Source: UBA4312 sp040266995
GTDB taxonomy: Bacteria; Bacillota_I; Bacilli_A; Erysipelotrichales; Erysipelotrichaceae
Direction of reading: 5' to 3'
DNA length: 54,672 nucleotides
Assembly (NCBI GenBank): GCA_040266995.1
Contig: JAWRHV010000012.1
Coordinates: forward strand, 1-54,672
The notes beneath the pieces are model-generated. The model was not told where the DNA came from. It saw only the letters and a program-made list of their open reading frames with translations, and did not search any database. The position numbers and the translations under genes are program-made. Shown here piece after piece: positions 34,885 to 43,556 of the stretch (positions within the stretch are counted from its first letter, which is position 1; each line of letters opens with the position of its first letter).

Positions 34885-35490
34885 GTGTTCGAATTGGATG
34901 AAATTCATTCTTTATTCACATACATTTGGTTCAATAAAGCTATGAAGCCGAATGAATGGATGCAGAATAAGCAGGAAGTCCTGCAACAACATAAATTATG
35001 CCAGCTGATTCGGGAAACCGGACAATGGGAACAGCAGATGTTAAGAGAACTAAATGAAAATGAAATCTATGACTATATGGTATCAAAGATGAACTATTGT
35101 CAGAGAAAACAGATGATTTCTTGCTCAGAAATGGGAGTACATATACGAATAGGGGATATTTGTTACATAGATTTTGGGATGAGCTATTTATGGGAAACGG
35201 GTTATCAGCACTTTGGGCTGATCTTGTCCATGCAGAATAAAAAAGCTTTTATCGTCCCTATCAGCGGCAATTATCAGGCGTATTTGAAAGCTTGGTCCAA
35301 AGACCACATCGAGGGGAAATCGCATATTATGCGTCTAGGCTGTCTGCCGGGAATGAATAAGACATCGGTATTATATATCAACGATGCCAAATGGATCAAT
35401 ACAGCGCGTATCATCGATGTTAAGGCGCATGTGAATGTACACAGCCAATTATTTAAAGATATCAAACAAAGAACGATAGAAATGATATAA
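34885..35490 (+). CDS. PemK/MazF-like protein with N-terminal extension
   Basis: A 201-residue protein whose residues about 88-195 resemble the PemK/MazF fold: GVHIRIGDICYIDFG opens the first strand, then HFGLILSMQNKKAFIVPISGN and a C-terminal SVLYINDAKWINTARII. Classical MazF toxins are about 110 residues. Here an 85-residue helical, charged N-terminal extension precedes the domain, and no antitoxin-like gene is adjacent. The GTG at 34885 is the longest start, but has no ribosome site; the in-frame ATG at 34942 is possible. It lies just before tilS, whose -10 box overlaps this gene's stop codon. An RNase toxin role is uncertain. Confidence 0.6.
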   Translation: MFELDEIHSLFTYIWFNKAMKPNEWMQNKQEVLQQHKLCQLIRETGQWEQQMLRELNENEIYDYMVSKMNYCQRKQMISCSEMGVHIRIGDICYIDFGMSYLWETGYQHFGLILSMQNKKAFIVPISGNYQAYLKAWSKDHIEGKSHIMRLGCLPGMNKTSVLYINDAKWINTARIIDVKAHVNVHSQLFKDIKQRTIEMI

Positions 35491-35491
35491 T
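35483..35491 (+). promoter_or_regulatory. Extended -10 promoter of tilS
   Basis: TGA TATAAT (35483-35491), a TGN-extended consensus -10 overlapping the stop codon of the PemK-like gene, lies 7 nt before the tilS ATG. There is no ribosome site. Confidence 0.6.
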
Positions 35492-35498
35492 AAAACGT

Positions 35499-36674
35499 AT
35501 GAAAAAGATTATAATCGGCTGTTCCGGGGGACCGGACAGTATGGCGCTGCTCGATATGTTGGAGAAGACAGGGAAATATGAGATCGGAATTGCCCATGTG
35601 AACTATCAAAAAAGAGAGAGTGCGCAAAGAGATGAAGAAATCGTTAAACAATATGCTGAAAAACATGGATTGAAGATGTGGGTCTTGTATCCACAATGGA
35701 ATCATGAAGGCAATTTTCAGGCATGGGCCAGAGATGTTCGGTATGATTTTTTTGTGCAATGTGCCAAGGAATTCGATACAGAGGATCTGTTTATTGCTCA
35801 TCAGCTGGATGATCATATCGAAACGTATTATTTTCAGAAACAAAGACAGATGGTTTGCGATACGTTTGGCTTGGCAAAAAATTCTGTATACCGAAATCTG
35901 AAGGTACATCGACCGTTATTAGGATATGAGAAGAAAGAACTGGAGCAATACTGTCAAAATAATCATGTGCCTTATGGAATTGATGAATCCAATCTGACGG
36001 ATGATTATACGCGAAATACGATTCGTCATCATCAGACCGAAGCATTGACAAAAAAACAGAAACTGGCGATCTGTGAAGATATTGAAGACGAAAATAAACA
36101 GATGCAAAGAAAAAGAGAAGAAGCCCAGGCTTTTTTGAAGACGAATTATACAGTGGATGCGCTGATCCGGCAAAAGGAAGCCTGGTTGATCCTGGATGTG
36201 TATCTATATGAACATACGCAGAAACATTATGCGAAAAAGCATCTTTGTTCACTTGTTGAGCAGCTGCATACAGACTGTTTGATCTCCTTGGGGGAATTTG
36301 AGCTGGAGCGATGGCAGAATCATCTGATCTGTCAAAGAACGATGATCGACAAACCGGTCATACTGAATACGATCGAGTATAAGGATTATGGATCCTTCAA
36401 GTTATCGCGTCGGGGAAAAACCATTGAAGGGGTGACACTGAAGGCGTCGGATTTTCCAATTACCATACGGCCTGTTCAGAGTGGAGATTCCATCTTACTG
36501 CGGTATGGTCGAAAAAAGCTGTCCCGCTTTTTTATAGACCGAAAAATACCTAGATATCTTCGAAAACAATGGCTTGTGATGGAAAACAAAGATAAAGAGA
36601 TCATATTTGTCCCGGGAATTGGATGCGATGTGAATCATTTTAGTATCCAACCTACTTTGTTTATGTTAAAATAA
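35499..36674 (+). CDS. tilS: tRNA(Ile)-lysidine synthase
   Basis: A 391-residue enzyme that converts the wobble cytidine of the CAU-anticodon isoleucine tRNA to lysidine; essential for AUA decoding. The PP-loop ATP motif is GCSGGPDSMALL (about 6-17), the first conserved block after it is IAHVNYQKRES, and LFIAHQLDDHIETY matches the second (AHxxDDxxET). A C-terminal RRGKTIEGV and SRFFIDRKIPRYLR segment fits the TilS substrate-binding domain. The protein is somewhat shorter than many homologues (about 420-470). The ATG lies 7 nt after an extended -10 box with no Shine-Dalgarno, so the message is probably leaderless. Confidence 0.9.
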   Translation: MKKIIIGCSGGPDSMALLDMLEKTGKYEIGIAHVNYQKRESAQRDEEIVKQYAEKHGLKMWVLYPQWNHEGNFQAWARDVRYDFFVQCAKEFDTEDLFIAHQLDDHIETYYFQKQRQMVCDTFGLAKNSVYRNLKVHRPLLGYEKKELEQYCQNNHVPYGIDESNLTDDYTRNTIRHHQTEALTKKQKLAICEDIEDENKQMQRKREEAQAFLKTNYTVDALIRQKEAWLILDVYLYEHTQKHYAKKHLCSLVEQLHTDCLISLGEFELERWQNHLICQRTMIDKPVILNTIEYKDYGSFKLSRRGKTIEGVTLKASDFPITIRPVQSGDSILLRYGRKKLSRFFIDRKIPRYLRKQWLVMENKDKEIIFVPGIGCDVNHFSIQPTLFMLK

Positions 36675-36698
36675 TATTCATACTTAAGGAGAAAAAAC

Positions 36699-37238
36699 AT
36701 GGTAAGAGATGACATTTTAAAGGTTTTAGTAACAGAAGAGCAAATTGAAAAAAGATGTGCAGAGTTAGCTGCCCAGATAGAGGAGGACTACAACAAAGAG
36801 GGAGAAGTTCCGATTGTGGTAGGGCTTTTGAAAGGAAGCGTTCCTTTTATGGCAGAGCTGATTAAATACTTTAACTTTGAATGCGAGATTGACTTTATGA
36901 AGGTCAGTTCCTATAAGGGGACAAAATCCAGCGGAGCCGTTCGTATCGACTGGGATATGGAAAGTCCGGCCAAAGATCGTTCGATCCTGTTGGTAGAGGA
37001 CATCGTGGATACAGGTCGTACGCTGGTCGAAGTAAAGAAAATGTTGGAAAACAAAGGAGCCAAAGTGAAGATCGTCACTCTGCTGAACAAGCCTAAACGC
37101 AGGGAATTCCGTATTGATGCCGATTACATCGGATTTGAAGTACCAAATGAATTTGTGGTAGGCTATGGACTGGACTACAACCAGAAATATAGAAATATGC
37201 CGTTTGTAGGAGTATTAAAACCAGAAATTTATAAATAA
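36699..37238 (+). CDS. hpt: Hypoxanthine phosphoribosyltransferase
   Basis: A 179-residue purine-salvage enzyme making IMP (and usually GMP) from base and PRPP. It shows VVGLLKGSVPFMAEL (pyrophosphate loop), FMKVSSYKGTKSSGAV (flexible catalytic loop), the PRPP motif ILLVEDIVDTGRTL (about residues 94-107) and GFEVPNEFVVGYGLDY at the C-terminus. AAGGAG precedes the ATG. It sits between tilS and ftsH, the conserved tilS-hpt-ftsH order of Firmicutes. Confidence 0.95.
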   Translation: MVRDDILKVLVTEEQIEKRCAELAAQIEEDYNKEGEVPIVVGLLKGSVPFMAELIKYFNFECEIDFMKVSSYKGTKSSGAVRIDWDMESPAKDRSILLVEDIVDTGRTLVEVKKMLENKGAKVKIVTLLNKPKRREFRIDADYIGFEVPNEFVVGYGLDYNQKYRNMPFVGVLKPEIYK

Positions 37239-37255
37239 GTAAGGGAGGAAATGAA

Positions 37256-39238
37256 ATGAAGAAAAGAAATTGGCTGACATATCTGCCAACGATTTTCGTC
37301 ATCAGCATCATCATCTCTTTGATTGCGTACAGTACTCAGGGCAATTCTGTACAAATGAATTATACGACATTTGAACAGGCAGCCGAACATGTGGAGTTCC
37401 AGGACTCTTCCGTGACGATCGGAGAAACGATCATCCGGGTGAATGGTACCTATACGGATACAAAGAGCAGCAATAACGAAAGAACCAGTTTCAGTGTCAT
37501 TATTCCCAACACGGATAAGAATATCGAATGGCTGGAAGAAACGCTTACTAAAGATGGAGGAAAGATCAACGTAACTGATCCGTCCAGTGGTGATATCTGG
37601 ATCAATCTGCTGGCCCAGGTGGTGCCATTTGTGATCGTGGCTATCTTCTTCTATTATATGTTTACGCGCATGGGTGGCGGTGGTTCATCCAATAAAGCGT
37701 TTGAATTCGCGAAATCGCGGGCGCATATGGAACAGAATGTAAAAACGCGATTCAAGGATGTTGCCGGCTGTGACGAGGAAAAAGAAGAAGTTAAGGAAAT
37801 TATCGACTACCTGCGCAATCCGAAGAAGTTCACGGATATGGGAGCTCATATTCCAAAGGGTGTCTTGATGGTAGGGCCTCCGGGAACTGGTAAAACTTTA
37901 TTGGCCAAGGCAGTAGCCGGGGAAGCCAATGTACCGTTTTTTTCGATTTCCGGTTCGGATTTTGTTGAGATGTTTGTTGGTACCGGTGCCAGCCGTGTAC
38001 GAGATATGTTTAAAAATGCACAAAAGGCAGCGCCATGTATTATATTTATTGATGAGATCGATGCGGTCGGACGTCAGCGTGGAGCCGGTATGGGCGGCGG
38101 AAACGATGAGCGTGAACAGACATTGAACCAGATGCTGGTAGAAATGGATGGAATGAACGACAATGGTGGAATCGTTGTGATTGCCGCCACAAACCGTCCG
38201 GATGTACTGGATCCGGCGTTGTTGCGAAGCGGACGCTTTGACCGACGTATTACCGTTACTTTACCGGATGTAAAAGGACGAAAAGAAATATTGCAGGTAC
38301 ATGCCCGCAATAAAAAGATGGCACCGGACGTATCATTGGAGAATCTGGCCAAACGTACACCGGGCTTCTCGGGAGCGGATCTGGAAAACGTGTTGAATGA
38401 AGGAGCAATCCTGGCCGTTCGTAATAAAGAACCGCATATTACCATGGAAGACCTGGATGAAGCCATTGACCGTGTTATGATGGGACCTGCCAAAAAGAGC
38501 AAGAAATATACAGACCGCGATAAGAGGCTGGTATCGTATCATGAAGCCGGACATGCGGTTATCGGGCTCAAACTGGAAGACGCCGATATGGTACAGAAAG
38601 TAACGATCATCCCACGTGGAGATGCCGGCGGTTATAATCTGATGACACCACGAGACGAAAAATACTTCCATTGTAAGAGTGAGCTGCTGGCAAGGATCAC
38701 CGGATTGTTAGGTGGACGAACAGCTGAACAGCTTGTCTTTGGAGAAGTCAGTGCCGGTGCAGTTAACGATATTGAACAGTTGACCAAGATTGCCAAGAAT
38801 ATGGTTCGTGTATATGGTATGTCCAGTCTGGGACCGATCCAGTATGCTGATCCACAAGGAAATGTATTCCTTGGCCGTGATTATGCACAAGGTGGCAGCT
38901 ATTCGGACGGTGTTGCTGAACAGATTGATAAAGAAGTACGCAAGATCGTTGATGATTGCCAGAAGCGTTGTTTGCAGATTCTGTCGGACAACCGGGATCT
39001 GTTGGACCTGATTGCCAACAATCTGTATGAACATGAAACATTAACTAATGAAGAAATCACCAATCTGATGAAATATGGAACCTTGGAAAATCCGAATGAG
39101 CCTCAGCCTGAGCTGCCTCCTACACCGGATCACCAGGAAGAGGAACCAGAGGAACAACCGGAGAAAAAGGAACCTAAGGCCATTGATCAGAAAGATCTGG
39201 ATGATGCATTCCAAGAATTAACAAAGAAAAAAGACTAA
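37256..39238 (+). CDS. ftsH: ATP-dependent zinc metalloprotease FtsH
   Basis: A 660-residue membrane-anchored AAA protease that degrades misfolded membrane proteins and unstable regulators. Two helices (about residues 5-22 and 114-138) flank an extracytoplasmic domain. The AAA module has Walker A GPPGTGKTLLAKAVAGEA (about 207), Walker B IIFIDEIDAVG, and the second region of homology ATNRPDVLDPALLRSGRFDR. The zinc site is YHEAGHAVIGL (about 428-438), with a distal Asp in the later VNDIEQLTKIA region. The last 45 residues are a Pro/Glu-rich tail (PELPPTPDHQEEEPEEQPEK), probably disordered and variable. GGGAGGAAA is the ribosome site. Confidence 0.97.
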   Translation: MKKRNWLTYLPTIFVISIIISLIAYSTQGNSVQMNYTTFEQAAEHVEFQDSSVTIGETIIRVNGTYTDTKSSNNERTSFSVIIPNTDKNIEWLEETLTKDGGKINVTDPSSGDIWINLLAQVVPFVIVAIFFYYMFTRMGGGGSSNKAFEFAKSRAHMEQNVKTRFKDVAGCDEEKEEVKEIIDYLRNPKKFTDMGAHIPKGVLMVGPPGTGKTLLAKAVAGEANVPFFSISGSDFVEMFVGTGASRVRDMFKNAQKAAPCIIFIDEIDAVGRQRGAGMGGGNDEREQTLNQMLVEMDGMNDNGGIVVIAATNRPDVLDPALLRSGRFDRRITVTLPDVKGRKEILQVHARNKKMAPDVSLENLAKRTPGFSGADLENVLNEGAILAVRNKEPHITMEDLDEAIDRVMMGPAKKSKKYTDRDKRLVSYHEAGHAVIGLKLEDADMVQKVTIIPRGDAGGYNLMTPRDEKYFHCKSELLARITGLLGGRTAEQLVFGEVSAGAVNDIEQLTKIAKNMVRVYGMSSLGPIQYADPQGNVFLGRDYAQGGSYSDGVAEQIDKEVRKIVDDCQKRCLQILSDNRDLLDLIANNLYEHETLTNEEITNLMKYGTLENPNEPQPELPPTPDHQEEEPEEQPEKKEPKAIDQKDLDDAFQELTKKKD

Positions 39239-39258
39239 GACCTTTGTCTGGTCTTTTC
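39237..39258 (+). terminator. Weak terminator or attenuator between ftsH and hslO
   Basis: AAGACC (39237-39242) pairs with GGTCTT (39250-39255) and is followed by TTCTTTT. The six-pair stem directly before the hslO ribosome site would only partly stop transcription. Confidence 0.5.
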
Positions 39259-39275
39259 TTTTAGGAGGAACACAG

Positions 39276-40166
39276 ATGAAAGATCAATTAACAAAAGCTC
39301 TGGTATGCCAGGGAAGGGTTCGATTATATATTGTAAGAACAACCGACCTTGTTTCGGAGGCCAGAGACCGTTTTGACTGCATGCCGTGTGCCAGTGCCGC
39401 CTTGGGGCGTACACTATCGGTGGCTTCCATTATGGGGAGCATGTTGAAAAGCGAGCAGGAAATGTTGACAGTAGCTATCAACGGACATGGACCGATCGGT
39501 TCTGTTATCGTTGATGCCTATGCAGATGGCAACGTCTGCGGTTTTGTATCCGATCCACATGTCGATACAGTGGTTGACAATGGGCATTTAAATGTCGGTG
39601 CGGTCGTGGGTACAAACGGAACGTTGACGGTCATCAAGAACTTACATATGCAGGACAACTTTACCGGAACGGTAGAGTTGCAGACAGGTGAAATTGGAGA
39701 GGATTTTGCGTATTACTTTACGCTATCCGAGCAGATTCCCACAGCAGTAGATGTTGGTGTGCGAGTCGAACCGGACGGGCAGATCGGTAGTGCCGGGGCC
39801 TTGATCCTGCAAGTATTGCCGGATGCAACCGAACAGGATATCTCAATCTGCGAGCATGTGTTGGAAGGGCTGAAACCAATGTCCCTATTGATGAAGGAAT
39901 ACGATGACAGTACGTTGGAGCAGCTTGTCAAAGATATGTTTGAGGATGCTAAGATCCTAAGTACACAACCAGTGCGCTATTTCTGCCCTTGTACCAAAGA
40001 GCGCATGGCACAGGCATTGGAAGCCGTCACAGATAAGGAATTGCAGGAAATGATCGAAAAGGATCATGGTGCCCATGTCACTTGTAATTTTTGTAACGAA
40101 CGGTATTCGTTTACAGAACAGGAGCTGAAAGAGATCCTGGAGAGAAAGAATGGCAAATGGTCTTAA
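39276..40166 (+). CDS. hslO: Redox-regulated chaperone Hsp33
   Basis: A 296-residue Hsp33, a holdase chaperone switched on by oxidative unfolding. The N-terminal domain contains ALGRTLSVASIMGSML and IVDAYADGNVCGFVSDP. The C-terminal zinc switch has the CxC...CxxC arrangement: Cys237, Cys239, Cys270 and Cys273 (YFCPCTKERM and TCNFCNERYSF). These bind zinc when reduced and form disulphides on oxidation. AGGAGG precedes the ATG. It overlaps the following dus gene by 17 nt and belongs to the ftsH stress and protein-quality block. Confidence 0.95.
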   Translation: MKDQLTKALVCQGRVRLYIVRTTDLVSEARDRFDCMPCASAALGRTLSVASIMGSMLKSEQEMLTVAINGHGPIGSVIVDAYADGNVCGFVSDPHVDTVVDNGHLNVGAVVGTNGTLTVIKNLHMQDNFTGTVELQTGEIGEDFAYYFTLSEQIPTAVDVGVRVEPDGQIGSAGALILQVLPDATEQDISICEHVLEGLKPMSLLMKEYDDSTLEQLVKDMFEDAKILSTQPVRYFCPCTKERMAQALEAVTDKELQEMIEKDHGAHVTCNFCNERYSFTEQELKEILERKNGKWS

Positions 40167-41130
40167 AATCGGTCCGGTATCCATTGATAATCAAGTCATT
40201 GTAGCTCCATTGGCTGGTGTCAGTAATGTAGCCTTTCGGCGGATTTCCAAAGAGTTTCATGCAGGACTGGTATGTAATGAAATGCTTAGCGACAAAGCGA
40301 TCTACTACAATTCTGAAAAGACCAAAAGGATGTGTATCCTCGATCCTGGAGAACATCCGGTCAGTTTTCAGCTGTTCGGACATGATATTGAGACGTGTGT
40401 ATATGCCGCAAAAGTGTTAGATACACAAACAGATTGCGATATCATCGATTTTAATATGGGGTGTCCGGTCAATAAGGTTATAAAAGCGAAAGCCGGAAGC
40501 TATCTGATGAAGGATGTGGATCATGCCTATCAATTGATGTCGGAAATTGTAAAAAACGTTCATAAGCCTGTCACGGTAAAAATGCGAACAGGGTATGACC
40601 AAGGGCATATCAACTGTGTTGAAATGGCGCAGGCGATGGAAAAAGCCGGAGTATCTGCCATAACAGTACATGGTCGGACACGTTCCCAGATGTATGAGGG
40701 CAAGGCAGACTGGAGCCATATACGACGGGTCAAGGAAGCTGTCTCTATTCCGGTCATCGGCAACGGGGATGTGCGCAGTGTAGAGGATTTTCACAAAATG
40801 CTAAAGACAACCGGATGCGATGCCGTTATGATCGGAAGAGGGATTATCGGGAATCCTTTTCTGATCCAGGAATGTGTTGATTCCTTAACGGGGAATTCTC
40901 ATGAATTTACAATCGAAGATCGCATGGATATGTGCTGGAAACATGCGAATTTATTGGCAGAATATAAAGGAGAACAAACCGCTGTCCGAGAAATGCGAGG
41001 ACTGGCTTCCTGGTATTTTAAAGGACTGCCGGGATCCCATGTGTTTAAAAACGCATGCAGCACCATGGATGATCTGCAGCAGCTGAAAAGAATCCTGGAT
41101 CAATTTAATCAATTATTAAAAACTGCTTAA
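40150..41130 (+). CDS. dusB: tRNA-dihydrouridine synthase (DusB type)
   Basis: A 326-residue flavin enzyme that reduces uridines in tRNA D-loops. The FMN-binding TIM barrel has VIVAPLAGVSNVAFRRIS at the start, FNMGCPVNKVIKAKAGSYLM with catalytic Cys (about residue 105), VTVKMRTGYD, ITVHGRTRSQMYEGKADW and VMIGRGIIGNPFLI. A C-terminal helical domain binds the tRNA. The hslO-dus overlap means translational coupling. The start at 40150 fits MANGLKIGPVSIDNQVIVAP, the family opening. Exact uridine position modified is not deducible. Confidence 0.93.
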   Translation: MANGLKIGPVSIDNQVIVAPLAGVSNVAFRRISKEFHAGLVCNEMLSDKAIYYNSEKTKRMCILDPGEHPVSFQLFGHDIETCVYAAKVLDTQTDCDIIDFNMGCPVNKVIKAKAGSYLMKDVDHAYQLMSEIVKNVHKPVTVKMRTGYDQGHINCVEMAQAMEKAGVSAITVHGRTRSQMYEGKADWSHIRRVKEAVSIPVIGNGDVRSVEDFHKMLKTTGCDAVMIGRGIIGNPFLIQECVDSLTGNSHEFTIEDRMDMCWKHANLLAEYKGEQTAVREMRGLASWYFKGLPGSHVFKNACSTMDDLQQLKRILDQFNQLLKTA

Positions 41131-41173
41131 AAAACAGTACGCGTTGAATGTTTCAAAAATAGCCTTCTTATAT

Positions 41174-41179
41174 TATAAT
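41174..41179 (+). promoter_or_regulatory. -10 box (TATAAT) of glgB
   Basis: Consensus TATAAT about 27 nt before the glgB ATG with ribosome site GGAGGG between. The -35 region (TTTCAA at 17 nt) is weak. Confidence 0.5.
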
Positions 41180-41206
41180 TGTAATAACAATGGAGGGCTT
41201 TTTTAT

Positions 41207-43036
41207 ATGATTTCTAAAAAAGTGAAAGCCTATTTTGAAGGTAATGAAATAAAGTCATATCAATTTTTTGGAGCACATTTGGAAAAGGATTGTGTTCATT
41301 TTGCGGTTTATGCGCCAAACGCAGAAAAAGTATCCCTGATCGGAAGCTTTAATAACTGGGATGACGAAAAAGATGTCATGCGAAAAGATAAGCACGGAAT
41401 CTGGGAAATCAAATCAAAAGAAGCGAAAGTGGGGGATTCCTACAAATACAGAATTACGCAAGCCGGCGGACAGGTCGTAGATAAGACCGATCCATATGCA
41501 TTCTACAGTGAAATGCGTCCGAACACTGCCAGTGTCATCAGTGACTTATCTTTTGACGGCTGGACCGATGATCAGTGGATGAAAACAAGATCTAAAGGGT
41601 TTAATTCTCCAGTCAACATCTATGAAATGCACGTTGGATCATGGATCAAAGATGAAGTGGAACCAGATTCCTTTATGAATTATCTGGATGTAGCTAAAGA
41701 TCTGATTGCACATTGTAAGAAGCATCATTTTACCCATGTCGAAGTAATGCCGCTTTGTGAATATCCGTTTGATGGATCCTGGGGCTATCAATGTACAGCT
41801 TATTTTTCTTCGACATCCCGCTGTGGAAGCAATCATGATCTAATGAAATTTGTCAATCAGCTGCATGAGGCGGGAATCGGTATCATTATGGATTTTGTAC
41901 CGGTTCATTTTGTACGAGATAATTTTGCGTTGGCAAAATTTGATGGCACGCCTTTATACGAATATACAAAGGAAGAAGATGCCAATTCAGAATGGGGCAC
42001 ACTGAACTTTGACTTATGGAAGGAAGAAGTACGTTCTTTCCTGATGTCTGCTGCCAATTTCTGGCTGGATGTATATCATTTTGACGGATTGCGTATGGAT
42101 GCCATCAGCAACGCGATCTTCTGGCATGGAAATAAACAACGTGGTGTTAACGAAGGAGCCTGCAACTTCATCAAACGAATGAATTATATGTTGAATGAAG
42201 AATATCAAGGACGAATTATGTTGATTGCGGAAGATTCTTCCGATTTCCCGAATGTCACAAAATCCACACTCGACGGAGGTTTGGGATTTGACTATAAATG
42301 GGACATGGGCTGGATGAATGATACGTTGAAATATTTCAAAATGGATCCAATCTTCCGTCAATATCATCATTATGACCTGACCTTCTCCATGGCCTATTTC
42401 TACAGTGAACGGTTTATCCTGCCATTCAGTCATGATGAAGTGGTACATGGGAAAGCGACAATCGTCGATAAGATGTGGGGAAGCTATGAAGATAAATTCT
42501 CGCAAGCAAGAGCCCTTTATGCCTATATGTTTACCCATCCAGGCAAAAAGCTGAACTTTATGGGAAATGAACTAGGTATGCTCAGAGAATGGGATGAACA
42601 GAAGAGCTGCGACTGGTTCCTGCGACAATATCCGATGCACGACGCGTTTGAACACTATTTTTCAGAACTGGGCGCTTTATACGAAGAAAACGATGCCTTC
42701 TGGAATCACGATTATGAATTTGAAAGCTTCCAATGGATGGATGCCGACAATAAATCGCAAAACTTGTTCACATATGTCCGTAAAGGAACCAAGAAGGATT
42801 TCCTGATCGTTCTGAACTTCTCAACCAACAGTTATGAAAACCAGCAGATTGGTGTTCATATCGGTGGTAAGTACAAAGAGGTTCTGAATACACAATGGTC
42901 CCGCTTCAACGGTAATTATGAGATCGATACACCGCAGACCTGTCAGGCTGTTCGTCTGCCAAGAAACAATCAGCCGTATATGATCCAGATCAACGTACCG
43001 AGCTTAGGGGCAACCATTCTGGAAGTCGAAAAATAA
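41207..43036 (+). CDS. glgB: 1,4-alpha-glucan branching enzyme
   Basis: A 609-residue GH13 branching enzyme that adds alpha-1,6 branches to glycogen. The N-terminal CBM48-like domain (about 20-110) includes FAVYAPNAEKVSLIGSFNNW. The barrel shows NIYEMHVGSW, the region FDGSWGYQCTAYF, nucleophile Asp in DGLRMDAISN (about 310), catalytic Glu in LIAEDSS (about 350) and transition-state Asp in LPFSHDEVVHGK (about 415). The usual AEES after strand 5 is AEDS here. The ATG at 41207 is taken because TATAAT and GGAGGG lie just before it. No other glycogen gene is present nearby. It ends at a terminator. Confidence 0.93.
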   Translation: MISKKVKAYFEGNEIKSYQFFGAHLEKDCVHFAVYAPNAEKVSLIGSFNNWDDEKDVMRKDKHGIWEIKSKEAKVGDSYKYRITQAGGQVVDKTDPYAFYSEMRPNTASVISDLSFDGWTDDQWMKTRSKGFNSPVNIYEMHVGSWIKDEVEPDSFMNYLDVAKDLIAHCKKHHFTHVEVMPLCEYPFDGSWGYQCTAYFSSTSRCGSNHDLMKFVNQLHEAGIGIIMDFVPVHFVRDNFALAKFDGTPLYEYTKEEDANSEWGTLNFDLWKEEVRSFLMSAANFWLDVYHFDGLRMDAISNAIFWHGNKQRGVNEGACNFIKRMNYMLNEEYQGRIMLIAEDSSDFPNVTKSTLDGGLGFDYKWDMGWMNDTLKYFKMDPIFRQYHHYDLTFSMAYFYSERFILPFSHDEVVHGKATIVDKMWGSYEDKFSQARALYAYMFTHPGKKLNFMGNELGMLREWDEQKSCDWFLRQYPMHDAFEHYFSELGALYEENDAFWNHDYEFESFQWMDADNKSQNLFTYVRKGTKKDFLIVLNFSTNSYENQQIGVHIGGKYKEVLNTQWSRFNGNYEIDTPQTCQAVRLPRNNQPYMIQINVPSLGATILEVEK

Positions 43037-43046
43037 CATCAACACT

Positions 43047-43069
43047 AGAGCGGTCTAATCGCTCTTTTC
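43047..43069 (+). terminator. Terminator of glgB
   Basis: Stem AGAGCG (43047-43052) / CGCTCT (43060-43065), 7-nt loop and a short T run. Confidence 0.75.
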
Positions 43070-43493
43070 TTGTGGAAAAAAGGAACAAGCCTTTGAAAGA
43101 AAAAAGGTATCCTATCAGTACATTTCGACAAGGATCCGCTTATGATACCGGACCTAACAGACCAAAAAAGCGGGAAAGAACATAGATAATGATATATCGA
43201 TGTAACATGTATGATCGGGATATAGAGGCAGGCGGATCGGATTCGCTTTGAAACCAAGAGAAAAAAATAACTTTTATAATGAAAAAAGTTGCATAAAATA
43301 AATATTTATAAATAAATTATAAATATTTTATAACGTTTGAGAAAGAGAGAGAATATAAGAAATGTCTAGAATCAACGGAATAGGTATCTAAAGATGTCGA
43401 TAAAATATATATAGTATACTTATACAATGTATATTACGAAATATCTGTGGATTATACGCTTTTTTTGAAACAAATTACAAAAAAGAGGGGAAC
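43070..43493. other. Long intergenic region between glgB and the dehydrogenase
   Basis: About 420 bases without a credible gene. The 43045-43257 minus-strand frame lacks a ribosome site and overlaps a terminator. The right half is strongly AT-rich and includes the dyad at 43300-43328 and several TATA-like motifs. No riboswitch consensus is recognised. Confidence 0.5.
43300..43328. repeat. AT-rich dyad upstream of the dehydrogenase
   Basis: AAATATTTATAA (43300-43311) and TTATAAATATTT (43317-43328) are perfect 12-bp inverted arms with a 5-bp centre, about 165 bp upstream of the -35 box. It is a possible regulator site or intrinsically bent DNA. Confidence 0.5.
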
Positions 43494-43521
43494 TTGCAAT
43501 ATTGTTGGTGTTGTTTATAAT
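43494..43521 (+). promoter_or_regulatory. Promoter of the zinc dehydrogenase
   Basis: -35 TTGCAA (43494-43499), 16-nt spacer and consensus -10 TATAAT (43516-43521), leaving a 30-nt leader with AGGAGG before the ATG. Confidence 0.75.
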
Positions 43522-43556
43522 ATAAGCGAAAAAAGAGGATCAAAAAGGAGGATATT

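Noticed and set aside
35274..35909. 211-codon minus-strand open frame across the PemK-like and tilS genes
   Set aside because: It covers the start of tilS and its promoter in antisense, and the plus-strand genes have clear family motifs.
42014..42538. 174-codon minus-strand open frame
   Set aside because: Antisense to the catalytic core of glgB, without a ribosome site or family resemblance.
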